From Chrysopogon serrulatus (taxonomy: Eukaryota; Streptophyta; Magnoliopsida; Poales; Poaceae): DNA of 64,000 nucleotides. The position numbers and the translations under genes are program-made. Below the pieces are notes generated by a model. That model saw only the letters and a list, made by a program, of their open reading frames with translations. It ran no database searches and had not been told where the DNA came from. The stretch spans positions 1 to 64,000 of the forward strand of contig JADLZL010005801.1 in assembly GCA_015844335.1 (NCBI GenBank), in the 5' to 3' direction. This document shows positions 57,326 to 64,000 of this stretch, in pieces. Position 1 is the stretch's first letter, and each line of letters starts with the position of its first letter.

Positions 57326-59440
57326 GGCCGCAGGCCGCAGGCGCAGCTGCCCTCTCCCACTGTTTCGTTTACGAGCGACCTAGCGAATACGGAAAAGCTA
57401 CCACGCGCGGGGTCACGCTCGTGGTGGAGCGAGCGACCCGCACGCGGCCTGGCCTGCACGCCTGCACGCCATGCGGCCCACGCTCACCTGCATGCATGCG
57501 GCCTTCCACACGTCGCTGGCCTGCGCTGTATGGGTCATTGGGTCCTGCTGCACGTCATACGCTCACCATAAATACGGCTTGTGATTAATTATATTATTTT
57601 TAATTGTATTTAGTATTTCTTTTTAGTTTTCATTTTCCATATGTCAAATTCTTTTTAATTTTTAGATGTTAATTTAAGTTTTGATGTTTATTATATTTAT
57701 TTATTTATTTATTATGTTCACTTTAATTTTTAGTTTGTATTTGTCATTAATAGTTTAATTTCCTGGTTATCAATTTTAGTTCTAGATTCTAGTAATTTTA
57801 ATTTTATTTTATTTTTCATTATGTCTACTTTAGTTTTCAGTTTTATTTTCTGGTTATTCGTTTCAGTTTTAGTATATGATAATTTCATTTCAAAGTGTTA
57901 TGTTTATGTTTTATGTTTTTCATTATGTCTACTATATTTTTTAGTTTCTATTTGTCAATATCATTTTAGTTTTCTGGTTGCCAGTTTCAATTTCAATTTC
58001 TGTTAGCTATTTTTAGTATTTTAGTTTCCCTTTTAGGATCAAATACCTACTTTAGTTTTCAATTTTATATTTCAGTTATTTGTTTGTCATTGTGTCTACT
58101 TTACTTTTTAATTTCTATTTGTCAATTTCCTTTCAATCTTTTGGTTGTAAATTTCAGTTTCAGTTTCTGGTAGCTATTTCAGTGGTTCAATTTCTCTTTT
58201 TACATTCGAAAGTGCATTCCTAAACCTTGCATATTAATTGTTCTTCAATATTTCTTACATTTAAATATTTTTTATTTTCTTGTGTCGGTGTTTATTTAGA
58301 TTCATTTTAATGAGTTATGAGTTTCATTATTTTATTTTTCCCTTTGAGGTTCGAATATGTTCCTACATTATGCGTATTAGTTGTATAATAATTTAGCCCA
58401 TAAGTTATCAGCTTGTGCAATGTTTCTTCTAGTAATTTGCTCCAATGGGATGCAACTTTGTCTCATTTTGGGTTACTACTCTTATTTTTTATGTCCCTCA
58501 ATTTTCCGCTAGTAATGTTTCCCACCTCACATAGAGTGTTAAATAGTAACTTGCCTCTTCAATTGCAGTTTATGTAATACTTGTTTTAATAATTTATCCT
58601 TTAGGATATAGATTGTTTTATTTTCTAGGCCATTAATCTTGTTTTTTAATAACCTCCTTGTTTGGTAGTTACTTTGCATTGTTTCTACATGGATAATTTA
58701 CTCGATTTCCAATATAAGTTGCAACAAAGTGTCACTAGTAACTTGGTCCATGTAATTTGCTCTTGAAACAATATAATAGAGGGCTGGTGCCTTTATGTAA
58801 ATACTATATAATAATTTTATTATATTCAACATGATAATAATCGATGGACATACTACACAATAACTTTAGTATATTTTTAAAGTAGCAACTTTAGTATGAC
58901 ATGGTAGTAACTCTTTGGACAATTTTTCTTGCTCATATTTACATATAAATTGCTATTACAATAAAATTTATTGAAACATATGAGTGTGATCTAGTTTTAT
59001 CAGTCTCGTCACATAGAACATATCAGTGCAAACGGAATTAAAAAACAGATACAACGTTCACAAGTTATAGCAATGCAAAGAAATATTTTTCTTTTTCATT
59101 TTTGTGTCAGAATTAAGTCAGGTCAGAACTCGGAAGTGGGTCTCGCCGTCTCGGACGGTTGCACGCTGTGGCAGCGTGTGGTTGCATGCGCTACATTTTT
59201 CAATTCCGACATGTGGCAGCGTGCAGACCTGTGTCTGAGTTGCCCTGCTGCCGTCGCACTGGGCCGGGGGGTCGGTCGCGCACTACGCCCCACGCGCGAC
59301 GGGTCGCGGCTTATCTGCGTCCTAGCGAATAGCGATATACATGAAAACTTTCTCGAGGTCCCACAACTTCATTGCTCACGAAATAGCCAAAAAAAAAAAA
59401 TTGAGTTGATTCGTTGAAAACACAATAACTTTATTATCAT
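57326..59440. other. AT-rich DNA; degenerate T-rich repeats, no gene
   Basis: 57600-58200 is a degenerate repeat built from phrases such as TATGTCTACTTTAGTTTTCAG and TTTCTATTTGTCAAT recurring about every 110-150 bases. 59120-59330 is a GC-rich patch. No gene. Confidence 0.45.
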
Positions 59441-59565
59441 CAGTGTCCACTGCCATGCTCGCTGTAGCAACAGTACCAGGACCGAAGAAACAACTTCGGG
59501 TACAGCTACGCATGCCAGGTTTATTACCCGATCATCAGATCATGAACGACACCACGGCTCATCGA

Positions 59566-62500
59566 TCACTCCTGCCCCAGGAGCGCCAGGAGCATGCTCT
59601 CGTAGTCGCCGGAGGTGTCCCCCGCGACGGCGCGCTCCAGCGGCACGCTGTTCCGCTTCTGGTATGCCTCCTTGATCAGCTTCAGGTCCACCTCAGCGCG
59701 GGTTGTGATGACCCTGGTCAGGGCGTTCTCGTCTGTGCCTACCCCCGCTATGGCCTGCCTGGCGACCTTCTCAAAGTACCTGTCGGGGCAACTGAAGCAC
59801 CGGATGATTGCCCGCAGTGTTTTGAGGTACTCATCCTTGGGGTCAGCCTTCAGATCCTGTGAAGTGTGAATCTCAGAACTTATTAGAATGTCTTTGTCAT
59901 GGAATTACTACAAAAGAGGTGATGCGCCATGCAAATATTTCGTTGATAATACCAGGCGGCTTGCGAAATCAGACATTGGTAGGTCAAGCAAATGATGAGT
60001 ACTTTTGTGCAGAAATGGAAATCTGAAAACAGCAGAACATTGAAGTAAACCATAACAAAGCACTTCTATGACTTCCACCAAATGTTCTGAATGACATTTG
60101 AGAACTGAGTAAACTACCGATCTACTATCATTAAATCTGATTGGTAAGAGTAATACTTCCCTTCTACCATCTAAGTAGCAAGGTAATTCTGCATGGTAGA
60201 TAGTAACGACACCAGATTTTGTGAACTATACAGAAGACCTGAGTGATCATGCTAACAATTTTTTTAGCAGAAATTAGGAAGGAGTCCTGCTACTCAATAG
60301 ACTCGAAATGATCATGCATATATGTACAGATGAATATGAAACTCCTCTTAAAAAGACTGAGGAATCATGAACGCATTAATTGATCTAGAAAAGAATTTTT
60401 TTACTGCAGTTGTATATAGTTCTGAACATGGATAGCTTTGCTAGAGTGTCATGAAATTTCTGTACCAAAGACCAAACAGAATAAGCTGCAGATGAAAATA
60501 GACCAACAAACTGTATTGATCTTAATGGACAAAACAATATAATGCAACTGATCCAGCCATAAGGAACAGGGAAATTATCGAAACTGGATCTGAACACTAA
60601 CTATAGGATAACACTATTGGATGACGTTCATCTTGACAGGAACAAAAACTAAAATGAGTAAACATAACAACTTGCTCAATGTTACACAAGGTCCTTGGTA
60701 GTTGGACGATTGGATTCATAAGTGTAGTATAAGAACAGATAGTAAGTACTATATCAGTAAGAACACACAAGCTTATTATTTTTCTTCAGAATATGAATGG
60801 GTTGATCTATATTGATGTGGATCATCAATCATCATACATGTAAATGAGTGACAGCATGCAATGGCAGTATGCACCTTACACATTTGATAAATGAATAATC
60901 TGGTTCAACTATAATGCAATGCAGAAGCACATATAAGCAGAACAAATATGACATAATAAAGTCGCCTCCAGTATGATTTAATAAAGCAAAGAACAACATA
61001 ATTTTATGGCATGGTATGCACCTTGTTGATTCGGTGGCCAAATGCATCATTGTAATGATTGAATGTAGCAAGCAGCTGAGGTTTGCTCCTAGTGGTGAGG
61101 ATTCTGATGATTTCATCATCATTGTAAGCCTTGTGATGAATCTTCTCATGGAGTAGTTTGGCTTCTGAGTGTGCCAACTTTGTGTTGACCTCTGGTCCAT
61201 CGTAGCGGTATGTACTTACAAGTGGCACCAGTAGCTGAAATGAAGAACAAAACAAAGGTTAGGTTAAGTCACAAAATTTGCAAATTTTCCTCTCGCAATC
61301 TTTTTCCTTTTGTTGAAAGCTCAGGGAGCTTGGAAAAACTAGTATAAGGTTCCCAAATATTGATATGAAAAATGAGTGTGCCATCTTCTAAAGTAGTAGA
61401 CCTAGCCATACAAATCTTGCACATCCACACTTATCCATATTTTCCGATTGACACAAACAAAATCAAGAAAAGACAAATGCTGAGTTTGGGGGCATCAGAC
61501 TTTGGAAGAAGGAAGACTGAATTTTCATTTGAGCTTTGCCTCAACGAGGATAAAGAAAACTGCAACTCACAGTGTTAAATTGTAAAGATCACCAGCATGC
61601 AACAAAGCAAGACATATATATATATGTATTTTTCATAAAGAAAAATCTATGTGGCTGAGCACAGATAACAATCTCATGGTGAATATATTTTAGATCCACC
61701 AACCTAGTTAACATTTCATTACACGGTGGGCCAAAAGTCAACATCATAAGGATCGCATTTAATGATTCTGAACTAACCCGGTCGCGAGCAAATCACAAAT
61801 TCACATCTCGATATCTATATGAGATCGACATTCAATAAACGAAAATCAACAGATAAAGGTTCGATCTCGGTCCAGTTACCCTTGGCGAAGGTAAGCAGGT
61901 AGCAATAATATCCCAATCAATCGCACACGGACGTATCAGATCGCGACATCGAGACTGATTGTACAGGCAAGGAAAACAGGCGAGATCGAGAACGCATCAC
62001 CTTGCGGAAGTCCCCAGTGACGTGCGCAGCGATGTCCTCCTCAAGCGAGCGCTTGAACCGCTCGTGATACGCCTGCCTGACAGCGAAGACCTGCGCGGAG
62101 GTGCGCGTGCAGGCGATCTCGACGAGCACGCGGTTCCCGGGCTGCCACTTCCGGGCCGCCTCGTTGGCCAGCACCGCGTCCCGCTCCGCTGGGTCCAGCG
62201 TCCACAGGATCACGGCCCTCTGGACCCATCACAACCCGGTCAGAGAGGGCGAGAGAGATCTGGAGACGGTCGGTCGCGCGGAGGGAGATGACCGCGCGTT
62301 TGGCAATGGTCAGTGGTGGTGGATCGCTTGATTACCTCGAAGTCACCAGAGATCTCGTCCGTGATGGAGCGGAGGAGCTCCTCGCCGTATGCCTCGGCGT
62401 AGGCGCGGCGGATGGCGCGGCGCTGCGCGGCGTCGCGGTGGCCGAGGATGGAGATGATGAGCGCCTCGTTCGTGCCCCACCCTGCAAGCAAGCCCGCGCG

Positions 62501-62736
62501 GGGGGAGACAAACGCGCCGTCAGATCGCACGAGCGCGCGTCACGCCGGGAACGCACGTCGCGGCATCTCAGGGACAGGGATCGCGCGGACAAGAGAAACA
62601 GAGAATGCAAGCACCACGCCGGGACAAGCTTAGGAGAGCGAGCGGAGAGGAGGCACTGACCTTGGAATGCCTTGCGGAGCTGGTCGCAGTCATCGGCGAC
62701 GGGAGGGACAGTGGCTGGGACCTTGAGCGTCGCCAT
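59566..62736 (-). CDS. ANN: Annexin (plant D1/p35-like), complete
   Basis: A calcium-dependent phospholipid-binding protein of cytosol and membranes; plant annexins are linked to calcium fluxes and stress responses. Exons on the minus strand: 62736-62661, 62481-62336, 62219-62001, 61234-61022, 59856-59566, all GT-AG. They total 945 bases, encoding 314 residues, the usual plant annexin length. Four annexin repeats are present. Repeat 1 has the type II calcium loop GWGTNE (26-31) with an acidic residue at E68, and His40 (ILGHRD), conserved in plant annexins. Repeat 4 has GVGTDE (256-261) with D298. Repeats 2 and 3 lack the loop, as is normal in plants. IIRILTTRS lies in repeat 3 and DLKADPKDEYL starts repeat 4. 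The start MATLKVPATVPP matches grass annexins. The 1165-base intron 4 is the only long one. Confidence 0.95.
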
Positions 62737-63883
62737 CGTCGGTGACTGTGACGCGGGGAGGAGGGGCGGGGACAGCCGGGCAGGGGAGGGAAGAAGGGGG
62801 CTCCGTTCCGTATTAAAATGCGCGAGGGGAGATGCAGGGAAGGAGTGAGAGGTGAGAGGAGAAGGCGACCATTCGAAGGAAAGTGGTGCGTCGGCTCTCC
62901 CCGTGTAAAGCGTGTGCAATTATTAGTGATCTAATCTGGTTATCTGGATCATACTACTCCTGTAGTAATTACATTATTAAAATATATATGACGCATGCTA
63001 GTAGACATAAGTGTCGCATATTAAAAATATATTCTTTTGTAATGGAAGGGATACAAAAAAAATTGTCTTAAGTTGGTATATACTACTATTGTATTGTATA
63101 AAAGATATTCTTGATCCATATATACACCATGGTATGTGTGGAAAACTTGGGCATCAGTCAAAAGGCTGTAATATTTTTCAGAATGGAAATGTGGAATTAC
63201 TGGCATTATTAGTGGTTAACAGGCAGCGAGCGTGCTGTATTTGATGGCTTCTATACAGCTCATTTAGATATCAAAGTTGGTTGCTTTTTGTGCTGGTATT
63301 ATAGCTTCCGTTGTTGCCAGTCATATGGTTTGTTGCCATTGGAGGGACATGCATTATATACGTACTGTAATACTGTAAATAATAAAATAAAAATGTACTA
63401 CTAATAAGAACAGAAAATTTTCATTACTGGGCTCATTCTAACTCGTAGCAGACTGATGGCCCGGAGTTCGGTCCAGCCCAATTTTTTTCCGAGAGCGAGA
63501 GAACCGCAACCGGGACCAATGAGGCAAGAGCACCTGCTCGGCGAGCCCACACGGAAAAGACAAACGGCTTCGTATCCCATGTGTCGTCGCTTCCGGGGCT
63601 TGGGGCCCAAACCCCTATCACACACTCTTGTTTGTGTTGTCGCTTTCGCCCGGATCCAATCCAACCCCTCCACAGGCACAGCGAACTCTGCGCTTCCACC
63701 TCTCCCTCTCCACCGCTCTCTTAACCCCCGCACTGGAACGCTCTCGACTCCGGCAGGCGGCAGCAGCAGAAGGTGCGGAGCACGGGCATGGTGATCGGGC
63801 TCCCCTCGCCCGCCGCCACCTGATCTCGACCTCCTTTAATCTTTTTACCATCGCGAGGGCGGCGCGGGCGGGTTCAAGCCGGG
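62737..63883. promoter_or_regulatory. Divergent promoter region between annexin and the TLDc-like gene
   Basis: The annexin side has an AT-rich TTTTAATA sequence at about 62811-62818 (minus strand) as a candidate TATA element, followed by a CT-rich leader. The other side has TGGGC/GGCCC-type motifs (ACTGGGCTC, ATGGCCCGG, AGCCCA at 63426-63480, site II-like) and a CT-rich leader at about 63690-63725. The middle (62900-63420) is AT-rich without features. No gene is present. Confidence 0.5.
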
Positions 63884-64000
63884 ATGGGGTATCTGCCGGC
63901 GTTGGGCGGGAAGGCGGCGCACCTGGTGTCCGACCTCGCCACCGTCATCCTCAACCCGGTCTCCGAGCGCGAGCGCCAGCGACACCACCCCTCCTACCTC
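63884..64000 (+). CDS. Putative TLDc-domain protein, N-terminal 39 codons only
   Basis: The frame opens at ATG 63884 in good context and continues uninterrupted to the window edge. The N-terminus is MGYLPALGGKAAHLVSD followed by a TVILNPVSERER segment. I recall a closely similar opening (MGYLPSLG-KAAH-VSDL) in plant proteins that carry a C-terminal TLDc (oxidation-resistance type) domain, so that is the most likely identity. The domain itself would lie beyond the window, so this rests on family memory. It is transcribed divergently from the annexin gene. Confidence 0.5.
   Translation, partial: MGYLPALGGKAAHLVSDLATVILNPVSERERQRHHPSYL

Overview
This window looks like nuclear DNA of a grass, most likely panicoid (sorghum, sugarcane or maize relatives). 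The reasons are short-intron plant genes with GC-rich exons, abundant Stowaway-type MITEs (TA target sites, CTCCCTCC ends), CACTA elements with TTTGCCGAGTG subterminal repeats, an Au-like tRNA-derived SINE, and tRNA-Asp-primed Gypsy-type LTR elements. The species assignment is inference.

Three host genes can be supported, all in the last 18 kb. (1) A trehalose-6-phosphate phosphatase gene lies on + at 45917-48409. It has ten exons with canonical GT-AG introns and intact catalytic motifs, but the reading frame of exon 1 is broken. (2) A complete five-exon annexin gene of 314 residues lies on - at 59566-62736. (3) The first 39 codons of a gene probably encoding a TLDc-domain protein lie on + from 63884 and run off the window. 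Genes 2 and 3 are divergent and share about 1.15 kb of upstream DNA.

The rest is transposon-dominated. 1-5457 is AT-rich, with a (TA)34 microsatellite, a Stowaway MITE and a Helitron-like 3' end. 5639-6380 is a decayed LINE C-terminal fragment. 7.9-18.7 kb carries MITEs (one nested inside another), two Harbinger-like elements enclosing GC-rich sequence, and a CACTA element sitting inside a second LINE fragment. 19.5-20.3 kb holds a two-copy tandem repeat in which only one copy contains a SINE. 22.4-41.4 kb is a four-level nest. A foldback (inverted-repeat) element was split by an 18-kb non-autonomous, minus-oriented Gypsy-type element with gag and two protease-like domains but no visible reverse transcriptase. 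That element then received a 4.3-kb LTR element, a 1.6-kb solo LTR and a 4.0-kb solo LTR. Every insertion in this nest has a matching 5-bp target-site duplication (CTTTA, CTATG, ATATG, CTAAG). 41.8-45.4 kb holds more MITEs. 50.8-52.0 kb is a CACTA remnant. 52-59 kb is mostly unassigned AT-rich DNA with short tandem repeats.

I found no organised multi-gene system. The most informative material is the transposon stratigraphy, the CpG-restricted divergence of one LTR pair, PBS-like sequence embedded inside LTRs, tRNA-like blocks in two different CACTA elements, and the frame-broken TPP exon 1.
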